A stretch of 64,000 nt of DNA from Prevotella sp. (GCA_031285625.1 JAITVV010000036.1:1-64000); one strand, 5' to 3'; shown: positions 8,849-16,929, numbered from the stretch's first letter. Numbers and translations: made by a program. The notes: generated by a model not told the origin, from the sequence alone.

Positions 8849-9618
8849 TTTTTATTTTTATATTTTGAATTTATAATCAATTTTTCGAGAAAACTCAATT
8901 GGTCTGCAAAGTAAATATTTTTTTTCGGATAATTCAAGCTTAAATGTTTAATAATTTTGTAAGCCTTTTCGTACTTCTTTTGTTTTATGTATATTTTGGC
9001 TAATGTTTCAGTGAAAAAGATATCTTCACTGAGTTCATCCTTATTCTCATTTTTTTCGTCGATCGTTACTCCTTCGTCTTTGTAAGGGTCATTGTCTTTC
9101 TCTATCTGAATATGTATATCGCCCTCTTCCGACTTGGAAATAAATGTATCGATAATGTCCTGATGTTTTAATTGTGAAGAATTGTCCGTTTTATCTAAAC
9201 TTATATCTTGTGATTGTATATATGTGATATAGTCGGTAGTGGCCAGACTGGCATGTGAGATATTATATTCCAGTTCTATATCCATATCACTTCCTCCCCT
9301 TGATTCGAAGAATGCATTGAGTAGGATATTGGTCTTGTCCTCCGGAATTTCCTTTTTACCAGTTTCTGCAAAAAAACGGTCATATTCTTCACTAAAAATA
9401 TGATAGAATAATGCACGCCTGTCTCTAATGTTTATACTTAAGCGTTCTAGCTCCGATTCATAGGTTTCAGGCAGATGGTTATATAATGCTTTCAGGTATG
9501 TGAATATTGCACCTTGAAAATAAGGGTATTTTAAGATTAAACCTTCGAGTTCTCCTATATCAGACTGGCTAGCTATATTCGTTTTATTTATTAATAAGTT
9601 GAAATTCCGGATATCCAT
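8845..9618 (-). CDS. Tetratricopeptide-like protein of the lptE-secG operon
   Basis: A soluble protein of 257 residues, if the ATG at 9618 is used. It has helical N- and C-terminal parts (ETLAKIYIKQKKYEKAYKII near the C-terminus is a classic TPR helix pair) and an acidic, low-complexity middle. A homologue in this position between lptE and secG is usual in Bacteroidales, but its function is not established. I prefer 9618 to the upstream ATG at 9654: the latter would overlap lptE by 23 bases and add a weak extension, while AAAGGCATCT precedes 9618. It overlaps secG by four bases. Confidence 0.75.
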   Translation of the reverse strand: MDIRNFNLLINKTNIASQSDIGELEGLILKYPYFQGAIFTYLKALYNHLPETYESELERLSINIRDRRALFYHIFSEEYDRFFAETGKKEIPEDKTNILLNAFFESRGGSDMDIELEYNISHASLATTDYITYIQSQDISLDKTDNSSQLKHQDIIDTFISKSEEGDIHIQIEKDNDPYKDEGVTIDEKNENKDELSEDIFFTETLAKIYIKQKKYEKAYKIIKHLSLNYPKKNIYFADQLSFLEKLIINSKYKNKK

Positions 9619-9631
9619 AGATGCCTTTATT

Positions 9632-10135
9632 TTACCAGTTAGACATCGTAGCATTAAATACCTGATCTACTATCTCCTTTGTCAACTCATCAATAAGGCC
9701 ATCTTGTACATCTGTAAGCATTAAGCTACTGGAGAAATCCCTATATGCAGAGATTGTTTCCTCTTTGTCTTCTTCGGGCCTCACATTGTTCCTGAAGCGG
9801 AATTTGACAGCCATGGTCAAACGAGTCTGGGAAGCCAGGTTGTTTTCTTGTACAGCCAGAGGGGTAAGGTCGTAACGTACAATCTCTCCTTCAATTTCCA
9901 TCGAAGCGGCGATATTTGTAAGTTGCAACTTCGTTCCTCTGATAAAGACATCCTTCATCCGTTCATTAAAGACCTGTGTCAATGGTGGATATACCAATGG
10001 GGCTTGATTCTGGAAATCACGTATATCGAGTGTCGGTGTTTCTGAATAGTTAATGTTTGATCCATTGAATTTGTATGAAACCGTACAAGCTGTCATAATT
10101 ATGGATAGTAAAACGAACATGACTATTTTTTTCAT
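9632..10135 (-). CDS. lptE: LptE-family LPS-assembly lipoprotein
   Basis: A 167-residue lipoprotein with signal peptide MKKIVMFVLLSIIMTAC and lipobox cysteine C17. The following region (TVSYKFNGSNINY, then SLMLTDVQDGLIDELTKEIVDQVFN towards the end) matches the Bacteroidetes LptE-like family, in which a short alpha/beta domain plugs the LptD barrel. It acts in lipopolysaccharide insertion at the outer membrane. It overlaps the stop of the sigma-54 activator gene by four bases, so it is translationally coupled. The symbol rests on family and operon context rather than close similarity to proteobacterial LptE. Confidence 0.85.
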   Translation of the reverse strand: MKKIVMFVLLSIIMTACTVSYKFNGSNINYSETPTLDIRDFQNQAPLVYPPLTQVFNERMKDVFIRGTKLQLTNIAASMEIEGEIVRYDLTPLAVQENNLASQTRLTMAVKFRFRNNVRPEEDKEETISAYRDFSSSLMLTDVQDGLIDELTKEIVDQVFNATMSNW

Positions 10136-11403
10136 AGATTTTCCAGATTATATTCTTTTATTTTTCTGTACAGTGTACGTTCAGATATTTTTAAATCCTG
10201 CGCAGCATTTTTCCGTTTTCCGTTATGGCGTTCCAGGGCTTTGATAATCATATCTTTTTCAACATCCTGAAGCGATAGTGTCTCTTCTTCATAATCAGGA
10301 GCATCGATGATATCAGCATCTGTAATAGGTGTTGGTATAATTGCGTGTGGTTCTTCTTTTTTTATGGGTAGAGGGGTAAGCTTTTCGCTTGTATTCACTA
10401 CCATTGGTGTAAGAGCTTTGTCACTCTTGTCTATAATCGGGGCGGTAACCACATCTGCAGCTTTGAGATTGCCTGCTACTATATCATGAACTATCTTCTT
10501 CAGTTCGTTCATGTCTTTTTTCATATCAAATAGTACCTGGTATAGGATTTCACGTTCGTTACTGAAATTCTTCTGGTCATTGTTTGCTGTTGCAACAGGT
10601 ACTAACCCAACTTCATTTGCCGGAAGGTATAGCTTTAAAATTTCGGAGGTAATTTCTCGGGTTTGCTCAATGATAGAGATTTGTTCTGTAATATTCTTTA
10701 ACTGACGAATGTTTCCCGGCCAATAATAATCTTTCAGCATTTGTCTGGCCCCATCAGTCAGGGAGATTGCAGGCATACTATATTTTTCAGCACAGTCACT
10801 TGCAAATTTTCTGAATAGTAGAGGTATATCATCTTTTCTTTCTCTCAGTGCAGGTATACGGATAGGTACTGTGTTTAACCTATAATACAAGTCTTCACGA
10901 AAGCGGCCGTTTCGGGTAGCTGTTATCATATCCAGATTAGTTGCTGCTACTACGCGAACGTCGGTTTTCTCTACTTTAGATGACCCTACCTTTATATATT
11001 CTCCTGTTTCGAGTACACGCAGTAGGCGGGCCTGGGTAGACAGGGGTAATTCGCCTACTTCATCCAGGAACAATGTTCCTCCGTTTGCATATTCAAAATA
11101 GCCTTTACGCTCACCGGTTGCTCCTGTAAAAGACCCTTTTTCGTGCCCAAACAGTTCGGAATCTATTGTGCCTTCCGGTATAGAACCGCAATTGACTGCG
11201 ATGTATGTTCCATGTTTACGGTGACTGAATTGATGTATGATTTGTGGAAAATTTTCTTTACCTACACCACTTTCACCGGTTACCAGAACGGACATATCCG
11301 TTGGAGCTACCTGTAGTGCTATATCTATAGCCCGGTTGAGATCAGGACTATTTCCTATAATACCGAAGCGTTGTTTTACCTGTTGAATATCTGGTTTTGC
11401 CAT
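10132..11403 (-). CDS. Sigma-54-dependent activator, receiverless
   Basis: A 423-residue bacterial enhancer-binding protein. The AAA+ domain begins almost at the N-terminus, with Walker A GESGVGKE at 43-50. The sigma-54 contact loop GSFTGA is at 90-95 (Ser replaces the usual Ala), and Walker B GTLFLDEVGELP starts at 109. A linker at about 260-370 leads to a Fis-type HTH at about 377-423 (ALERHNGKRKNAAQDL, then ISERTLYRKIKEY). There is no receiver, GAF or PAS domain, so activity is probably set by expression level or a partner. It heads the lptE-secG operon, which suggests envelope-related control. Its leader carries copy 1 of the bipartite element described in the findings. Confidence 0.9.
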   Translation of the reverse strand: MAKPDIQQVKQRFGIIGNSPDLNRAIDIALQVAPTDMSVLVTGESGVGKENFPQIIHQFSHRKHGTYIAVNCGSIPEGTIDSELFGHEKGSFTGATGERKGYFEYANGGTLFLDEVGELPLSTQARLLRVLETGEYIKVGSSKVEKTDVRVVAATNLDMITATRNGRFREDLYYRLNTVPIRIPALRERKDDIPLLFRKFASDCAEKYSMPAISLTDGARQMLKDYYWPGNIRQLKNITEQISIIEQTREITSEILKLYLPANEVGLVPVATANNDQKNFSNEREILYQVLFDMKKDMNELKKIVHDIVAGNLKAADVVTAPIIDKSDKALTPMVVNTSEKLTPLPIKKEEPHAIIPTPITDADIIDAPDYEEETLSLQDVEKDMIIKALERHNGKRKNAAQDLKISERTLYRKIKEYNLENL

Positions 11404-11421
11404 TTTTTAATTAAATAGTTG

Positions 11422-11473
11422 AGGTCTCAGACCTATTATTACCTTGGTAAGTAGAACAGCAATCAGTTGTTAT
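11422..11473 (-). promoter_or_regulatory. Bipartite 5'-leader element, copy 1
   Basis: On the minus strand, reading towards the gene: ATAACA (11473-11468), TGTTCTAC (11458-11451), 16 bases, then the perfect hairpin AGGTCT-G-AGACCT (11434-11422), ending 18 bases before the ATG at 11403. The same order and spacing recur before 16930, 31328 and 52225. Function unknown. Confidence 0.6.
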
Positions 11474-11620
11474 GATTCAGAAAATATCATTAACACTTGC
11501 TGCCTTTACAAGTCTCGAATAAACAAATTGTTTAATCGTAAAGTTTAACGAAACCTGACAAAATTACATATTTATTCCAGTTTTGTCAGTTTTTTTTAGT
11601 GAAGATTTCTAAAGAAGAAA

Positions 11621-12457
11621 TTAATCTGTAGCTTTCGCTAAGGCATACGTTTTGGCCTTGAGAAACTCTCCGAATTCTTTTATATCCGAATACTGTGCAA
11701 GTTCTTCGGGAAGGAGAGGCTCACCAAAACGCAGGTGAATTGTCTTCCCTCTTTTGTTATAAACTTCATGTCCAAGTCTTAGGGAGCGAAGCCGCCAGTT
11801 CACAAGATCAAGAAAGTTAAAGAACCATGAGTTTTTTCCACTGAAGTACATGGGTATAACCGGGACTTTCGATTTCTTTATCAACTTCAAAACAGGCTCT
11901 TGCCATTCACGGTCTTCCACTTCCATTCTGAAGTTTCTTATTTTTGTTTTCGATACAGCCCCTGCGGGGAAGAAGCCCAGAGGGTGCCTATTCTTAAGGT
12001 GATCTATCGATTGTTTTATTCCCTCAAAACTTGACTTACTTGCTATCTTTCCACTTTGGAAAGGGTTAACAGCAATGAAATTCGGGGCCATGGTATCTAT
12101 CATTCCGAGAATGAAATTTACCATCATTTTGTAATCGGGCCTGACAGAACCAACTGTCGCGATTGCCGATATACCATCAATATGTCCGTATGCATGGTTG
12201 GAGACGGTAACAAATGCTTGTCCCTCATATTGTTTCAGTACTTCTATATTTTCTACTACAATGTTTACTCCTACATCTTTCAATAAGTGTTTACAAAATT
12301 CCACACCTTCATATTGTTTCGATGCATCATATATCCGGTTCACCTTATTCATTCCGGTTAACCACATTGCAAACTTTATAAGAATGTTTCCAAATGGCCC
12401 TCTCAGAACAGGGCTCATTTTGCGTATATCATCGTAACTTAATAGTTTTTCTTTCAT
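11621..12457 (-). CDS. Lysophospholipid acyltransferase family protein
   Basis: A 278-residue PlsC-like acyltransferase. The catalytic block is N87-H88-AYGHID94-G, the NHxxGxxDG variant of the acyltransferase H/D motif. The substrate-phosphate motif is FFPAGAVSK near 152-160. A third block, VPVIPMYFSGKNSWFF, matches the late conserved strand of the family. Members transfer acyl chains to lysophospholipids or other amphiphiles at the inner membrane; the exact acceptor cannot be told. A short hydrophobic stretch near 24-35 may mediate membrane contact. A hairpin (ACGAAAT/ATTTCGT, 12472-12489) lies 14 bases upstream of its start. Confidence 0.85.
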   Translation of the reverse strand: MKEKLLSYDDIRKMSPVLRGPFGNILIKFAMWLTGMNKVNRIYDASKQYEGVEFCKHLLKDVGVNIVVENIEVLKQYEGQAFVTVSNHAYGHIDGISAIATVGSVRPDYKMMVNFILGMIDTMAPNFIAVNPFQSGKIASKSSFEGIKQSIDHLKNRHPLGFFPAGAVSKTKIRNFRMEVEDREWQEPVLKLIKKSKVPVIPMYFSGKNSWFFNFLDLVNWRLRSLRLGHEVYNKRGKTIHLRFGEPLLPEELAQYSDIKEFGEFLKAKTYALAKATD

Positions 12458-12471
12458 GTTTCTGTCTTATT

Positions 12472-12489
12472 ACGAAATGCTAATTTCGT
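12472..12489 (-). promoter_or_regulatory. Leader hairpin of the acyltransferase gene
   Basis: A perfect 7-base stem, ACGAAAT-GCTA-ATTTCGT, ends 14 bases before the ATG at 12457. It resembles in position, but not in sequence, the bipartite leader elements. Whether it regulates translation is unknown. Confidence 0.35.
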
Positions 12490-12522
12490 GAAAATCGGAA
12501 TAAGTGACAAATAATTTATAAG

Positions 12523-13017
12523 TTAGTCGTTAAGCTCAATTACTTCCAGATCGGAAATATTTCCTGATTCCAAGTTGAAACGGACTAATGTTCTAACCTT
12601 ATGGAATCCGTATTTTCCTGCGGCTCCCGGATTGATAAACAAGCCATTTATTTTTTTATCAAACATTACCTTTAATATATGTGAATGTCCTGTAATAAAC
12701 AGTTTGGGCGGGTTCATTAATAAGATAGACTGTACTTTTCGCTCATATTTTCCAGGATATCCACCAATGTGGATCATGAATACATCCACCCCCTCAAGGG
12801 TAAATCGTAAAGTTTCAGGATAAGCAGCGCGTACTTTACTATCGTCTATATTTCCATACACTGCGCGAAATGGCTTTCCCAGCGCTTCAAATTTAAGAGC
12901 CAGTTCTATAGTGCCGATATCTCCGGCATGCCATATTTCGTCACAGTCGGCAAAATACTGTTGAAATTTGTCGTCCCACCAGTTGTGTGTATCTGATAAT
13001 AATCCTATTTTTTTCAT
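12523..13017 (-). CDS. YfcE/MJ0936-type metallophosphoesterase
   Basis: A 164-residue calcineurin-like phosphoesterase from the ATG at 13017. The metal-binding motifs are in order: SDTHN (D9, H11), HAGDIG, GNID, and GHSHILK near the C-terminus, with a preceding VFMIHIGGYPG. It is predicted to hydrolyse phosphodiester or phosphomonoester bonds; the physiological substrate is unknown. A longer frame back to 13044 exists, but the SDTH strand begins at MKKIGLLSDTH and the ATG at 13017 overlaps the menA stop by one base (TAATG). That is typical coupled translation, so the shorter form is chosen. Confidence 0.88.
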   Translation of the reverse strand: MKKIGLLSDTHNWWDDKFQQYFADCDEIWHAGDIGTIELALKFEALGKPFRAVYGNIDDSKVRAAYPETLRFTLEGVDVFMIHIGGYPGKYERKVQSILLMNPPKLFITGHSHILKVMFDKKINGLFINPGAAGKYGFHKVRTLVRFNLESGNISDLEVIELND

Positions 13018-13922
13018 TATAAATTGATGCAGATTGAGAAACAAACAGATAAAACGAATGTTCCCATCGAAGTGTATTTTAGATACGGATCGAGAAGTCG
13101 ATTTTCTTTTATCTTAAAGATATTAATTAGTAATTTGATAAATATTATAAAACAAAGCAGGTATATATACTGATACCAATACGTGCAATATATAACTGAA
13201 TATACAATAAAACAAGCGAAGGCACCGAAAGTAAGGATGGCGTGATATATTTTAGCATTCTTTAAGCCGATCCGTACAGGAATCGTAATCTTTCCCGATT
13301 TCCGGTCGTTTTCCACATCACGCATATTATTCAGGTTGAGGACTGCTACCGTAAGTAAGCCCAAGCCTATTGCCGGTAACCATGGCATAAAGTCTACAAC
13401 ATGTGTATGCAGAAAATATGTACCAACTACCGATACAAGTCCAAAGAAAGTAAATGAAAATACATCTCCCAGTCCTTTGTATCCATATGGATTGCTTCCG
13501 GCTGTGTATTTTATCGCAGCGCCTATGCAAGCCAACCCAAGCCCTAAAAAGAGAAGGATATATTTCAATTCCATGAATTGCAGTGCAACATAGATAAGCA
13601 GCACCCCTACAATAGCAGCCATCCCTATAGCTATTATGATGGCCCTTTTCATTTGAGTGGGAGTAATGGCGCCACTTTGTACCGTACGCTGAGGCCCTAT
13701 TCTTTCACCTGTAATATCTGTTCCATGCTGATAATCTCCAAGATCATTTGCCATATTGGACAAAAGTTGAAGAATGGTTGCAATAGCTATAGTTAATATG
13801 AATACTAACAGGCTGAATTTACCTGTACTGTATGCTATACCACTTCCGCTCAGTGCTGTAGCCACAGCAAGGAAAAGGGTTCGTGGGCGTAAAGCCGATA
13901 TCCAGGATTTAAAAGATGCCAT
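13017..13922 (-). CDS. menA: MenA, 1,4-dihydroxy-2-naphthoate polyprenyltransferase
   Basis: A 301-residue UbiA-family membrane prenyltransferase with about eight or nine helices. It carries the first Asp-rich motif NMANDLGDYQHGTD with the MenA-typical RIGPQRTVQSGAIT block after it, and the second Asp-rich region NLNNMRDVENDRKSGK. It attaches the isoprenoid tail to dihydroxynaphthoate to give demethylmenaquinone, the quinone that complex I in this window would reduce. A longer frame starts at 13958, but a good promoter (13936-13963) lies within that extension and would start transcription near 13929, so the ATG at 13922 (MASFKSW) is the likely start. Confidence 0.92.
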   Translation of the reverse strand: MASFKSWISALRPRTLFLAVATALSGSGIAYSTGKFSLLVFILTIAIATILQLLSNMANDLGDYQHGTDITGERIGPQRTVQSGAITPTQMKRAIIIAIGMAAIVGVLLIYVALQFMELKYILLFLGLGLACIGAAIKYTAGSNPYGYKGLGDVFSFTFFGLVSVVGTYFLHTHVVDFMPWLPAIGLGLLTVAVLNLNNMRDVENDRKSGKITIPVRIGLKNAKIYHAILTFGAFACFIVYSVIYCTYWYQYIYLLCFIIFIKLLINIFKIKENRLLDPYLKYTSMGTFVLSVCFSICINL

Positions 13923-13935
13923 AAAAATATTTTCA

Positions 13936-13963
13936 CAAAGGTAGATATTTTTATGCAAACCAA
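13936..13963 (-). promoter_or_regulatory. Promoter of menA
   Basis: Minus strand: TTG at 13963-13961, 17 bases, TACCTTTG at 13943-13936. Transcription would begin near 13929, leaving a very short leader before the ATG at 13922. Confidence 0.5.
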
Positions 13964-13995
13964 ATAATTTTCATTGATTAGCTGTTTTTTGTTAA

Positions 13996-14012
13996 AAGGT
14001 GACAAAAGTAAC
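13996..14012 (-). promoter_or_regulatory. Promoter-like 17-mer GTTACTTTTGTCACCTT, copy 1
   Basis: An identical 17-base sequence occurs at 34391-34407 and 37068-37084 on the plus strand. It contains a TACTTTTG -7 box followed by TCACCTT. Here it lies 74 bases upstream of the menA start and next to a small hairpin (AACAGG/CCTGTT, 14010-14027). Confidence 0.45.
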
Positions 14013-14047
14013 AGGTTTTTGCCTGTTTTTTATCTGTAACTTTTTCT

Positions 14048-14136
14048 TCTTTGTCGTCCTGAGGCACGATGGATCTCTTAGCTTTTATCCTTGACAAATG
14101 TGTCGAAATTTTTCACTCCGTTCAAAATGACAAAGA
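14048..14136. repeat. REP-like intergenic inverted repeat
   Basis: TCTTTGTC at 14048-14055 faces GACAAAGA at 14129-14136. The inner sequences (GTCCTGAGGCACGATGGATC on one side, TTCACTCCGTTCAAAATGAC on the other) resemble the scattered GTCATCCTGAG...GGATC repeats common in many Bacteroidetes genomes. A further half-motif, CCGTCAGCATGACAA, lies at 14160-14174. It lies between menA and the DUF5686 gene. Confidence 0.55.
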
Positions 14137-14190
14137 GAATTATTTATTCATAACTTCCTCCGTCAGCATGACAAGTATAATAAGATAATT

Positions 14191-16647
14191 TTATTCAATC
14201 ATCCTCTTTATATTATCCAGATCAAACAATACCCGTATTCCAAAATCCTGATATTTGGCTTTCTTAAACGATACGAATGCTCCTACATTCAATAGCTTAG
14301 TAAAGTTGAGTGAGTACCCGGCCTCGGTATATAGTTTCATGTCGGGTGTGTAGAGATTTTTTAAGTGTAGAGTTTCATTGAACATTTTACCTTGCAGGAA
14401 TGGGAGCCGTTTAAGTAAAATATACTTACTTTCATAATTGATATTTGTTCTTAGCCAGTACCTGTTTGTAGAAGCTATGTAATTATCCAGTAACATAAAA
14501 GAAGTGAAAGGTGATTTCATGTTAACTGTAACATTCGATGTGTTGAAGTGTTGATAATCGGCAAAATGTATTTTATCCCGATTGCCTATAAATTTACCTC
14601 CTTCGAATTGGTAATCCAGATTCGAAAATTCGCTCAGTTTAATATTCTGATATAGTCCTCCCCATAATTTATGATATTTGGAATTATTTGTCTGCCACGA
14701 TGAAAAACCTTGATCATACTTGATATAAAAGGTAGGGGAGGTTTGTCTTACGTATGTTTTTGCACCGTCCCTTATCATATAATATGAATAAGGCGTATAG
14801 TCCAGACCTATATGTATAGCTGTTTTGTCAAATCTCTCATCAGGGAAGATATTCGGTTTAATTTCCTTTTTCTTGCCCCATGTATAATCTGTGCTGTTTG
14901 AGAGCCCGCACCGTCTTGCTATTTCGACACCTGTGGTTAGCTTCAGTCCATTTGCCAGATCGATATGGTTAAATGCTGATATATAATCCTTCTGATAGAA
15001 GTAGTTGTAGTTCCTGCCATAGATCAGTGAACTAGAGAAGTTATTGAATCTGTGTATTCCATCAGGATTAAAATCTTCGCTTACAGATCCGGCAGATATT
15101 TTTAAGTTTCCTAATCTCAATGGTGCATATTTAAAATCAACATCTGCGCCACCCAGCAGCCGTTTTCGCGAGAGTACATAATATAAATGTGGCGAAAATA
15201 CCAGCCTGTTATGTTTCCCGATCTTATTTTCTATTTGAAATCTTTGGCCAAGCCACCAGCCATCAACAAAGTTGAATTCTTTGAGAGCTCCATTTAGTAA
15301 ACCCTCATACCTGATGATAACTTTACTTGAATCTGTACCTATTTTTCCTCCATTCAAAATACTTTCGAATGAGAATCCCAGATTATGATGCGCATTTCGT
15401 GCCGAATCCAGATGTTGCTGGATAGAATCTTTTATTATGAAAGTTCTGATTTCCCTTTCATCCAGAGGGACTACCCTTATATTTGCCCAATAGGTTGAGT
15501 CACGTTTTGTGGCCAGGCTGTCGGAGATAATAGTATAAAGTGAGTCTCTTCTTTGTATCTCAAATTCCCGCTTTTTCGTTTTTTTCTTTTCAGTTAGTTC
15601 CTGTACAATTTCATCGTTTACCTTAATGTCGGTGTATGTTAGTGATGAATAATAATTCATGGTTGCTTTTATTCCCAGAATACTGATGTCTGCCGCGATC
15701 AGGTATGTAATAGGTAAATATGTATTGGTCGCCAGTTCCTGGAATGTAACTGTGTAGGCCTGCCTTGTGCCATATGCATTCGTATTAAGTTCAGCTGAAT
15801 AGATATGCCATGTGTTGTCTGCAATGTATATATAACCCTCAAAAAGAATAGGGTCATTCATTTTCGGCTCTACTTTTATTTTATTTATAGTTATCCCATT
15901 TTCCTCAAGGAATCCTTCATAGCGGAATTTATAATACGAAAATGCTTTCGGGTTCAGAGGCGATACATACATATTTACTTTAGGCATATACAGTGATGTA
16001 CTCAGCATGCCCATAGCATCTGTTGAACTCATATTATCAGGAATGCTACTCGAAAATGCTTTTACAGTTTGCTTATACTTATCAGGTGTGGTAAATTGTA
16101 TCTCGTTAAAAGATTCTTGTGTAAAGAGGCGGTCTTTAAAATCAGAAAGTTTAACCCCTTCTTCTTTTTTTGCCATTTTATCTATCAACGAAGATACCTT
16201 GAGTAGCTCAGCATTCACCTTTATATACACATCAGCTGTATATTCCTTTGCAGCGCCTGCATATAGAGGGGCTCTTTCTATCGCTTTTCGCATAATAGGG
16301 TAGGCGGGATCTTCCTGGTTAGATACGGTAATCTCTTTAAGGGTAAAAGGATTCTCGGTAAGAGTTATATCAACGGTGGTGATTTTATTCTGCTCTATCT
16401 GTATCTTTCTTTCTTCCCCTTTAAATCCAAGACATTTGTATTCAATATTATAGTTTCCTGTGGTAAGAGTGGTCTGATAATATCCGTCTTCGTTACATAC
16501 CAGTCCTTGATTTATTTCCTTTATATATATAGTGCTTCCGTATAACGCCTCTCCGTCTTTATCTGTAATTCTTCCTTTAAAATTTTGGCCGTGACTTTGT
16601 ATTGATGTTAAGATGCAGATAATAAGAATGATAACGTGTAGCTTCAT
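14191..16647 (-). CDS. DUF5686 outer-membrane protein with CarboxypepD_reg-like domain
   Basis: An 818-residue exported protein. After the signal peptide (about 1-20, ending SHGQ) comes a carboxypeptidase-regulatory-like beta-sandwich at about 22-107 (GRITDKDGEALYGSTIYIKE, then GYYQTTLTTGNYNIEYKCLG). The DUF5686 region follows (EDPAYPIMRKAIERAP). The C-terminal 450 residues are rich in alternating aromatic beta strands and end LFDLDNIKRMIE, consistent with an outer-membrane barrel. This arrangement resembles TonB-dependent receptors but lacks a recognisable plug. Its role is unknown; family members are widespread in Bacteroidetes envelopes. It is a single-gene unit with a probable minus-strand -7 box, TATATTTG, at 16694-16687. 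Confidence 0.82.
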   Translation of the reverse strand: MKLHVIILIICILTSIQSHGQNFKGRITDKDGEALYGSTIYIKEINQGLVCNEDGYYQTTLTTGNYNIEYKCLGFKGEERKIQIEQNKITTVDITLTENPFTLKEITVSNQEDPAYPIMRKAIERAPLYAGAAKEYTADVYIKVNAELLKVSSLIDKMAKKEEGVKLSDFKDRLFTQESFNEIQFTTPDKYKQTVKAFSSSIPDNMSSTDAMGMLSTSLYMPKVNMYVSPLNPKAFSYYKFRYEGFLEENGITINKIKVEPKMNDPILFEGYIYIADNTWHIYSAELNTNAYGTRQAYTVTFQELATNTYLPITYLIAADISILGIKATMNYYSSLTYTDIKVNDEIVQELTEKKKTKKREFEIQRRDSLYTIISDSLATKRDSTYWANIRVVPLDEREIRTFIIKDSIQQHLDSARNAHHNLGFSFESILNGGKIGTDSSKVIIRYEGLLNGALKEFNFVDGWWLGQRFQIENKIGKHNRLVFSPHLYYVLSRKRLLGGADVDFKYAPLRLGNLKISAGSVSEDFNPDGIHRFNNFSSSLIYGRNYNYFYQKDYISAFNHIDLANGLKLTTGVEIARRCGLSNSTDYTWGKKKEIKPNIFPDERFDKTAIHIGLDYTPYSYYMIRDGAKTYVRQTSPTFYIKYDQGFSSWQTNNSKYHKLWGGLYQNIKLSEFSNLDYQFEGGKFIGNRDKIHFADYQHFNTSNVTVNMKSPFTSFMLLDNYIASTNRYWLRTNINYESKYILLKRLPFLQGKMFNETLHLKNLYTPDMKLYTEAGYSLNFTKLLNVGAFVSFKKAKYQDFGIRVLFDLDNIKRMIE

Positions 16648-16799
16648 AATGCCTTAATTCGTTAATTAACTTTTAACTTTCGCTGGCAAATATATCATAA
16701 TTATTATTTCAATTCCTAAGGGAGTTTCGTTTTTTATCAAATTTTATTACTAAAAAGTTACATTATTACATATTCCCCTATAAAATGAGATTATTTTAT

Positions 16800-16807
16800 T
16801 ATTTTTG
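16800..16807 (+). promoter_or_regulatory. -7 promoter box of the aspartate kinase gene
   Basis: TATTTTTG followed by C fits the Bacteroidetes TAnnTTTG consensus. No clear TTG is found at the ideal -33 distance. The resulting leader of about 115 bases contains bipartite element copy 2. Confidence 0.45.
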
Positions 16808-16850
16808 CTTCGAATAAATAGAAGAAAGTATTTAATAATATATTTTAAGC

Positions 16851-16904
16851 TATAACAATCTTTGAATGTTATACTTATCAAATCAAAAAAAGGTCGAAGG
16901 CCTT
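16851..16904 (+). promoter_or_regulatory. Bipartite 5'-leader element, copy 2
   Basis: TATAACA (16851-16857) pairs with TGTTATA (16867-16873) across a 9-base loop. After TGTTATAC come 16 bases, then AAGGTC-GAA-GGCCTT (16890-16904). The second stem contains one G-U pair at the RNA level, so it is not a simple DNA palindrome. The ATG at 16930 follows after 25 bases. Related copies lie at 11422, 31258 and 52157. Confidence 0.65.
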
Positions 16905-16929
16905 AAATTTCAAATTATTAAAAGTCGAA

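Noticed and set aside
14010-14027. Terminator AACAGG/CCTGTT between menA and the DUF5686 gene
   Set aside because: The stem is only 6 bases, and on the relevant strand the following T-tract is interrupted and overlaps the promoter-like 17-mer.
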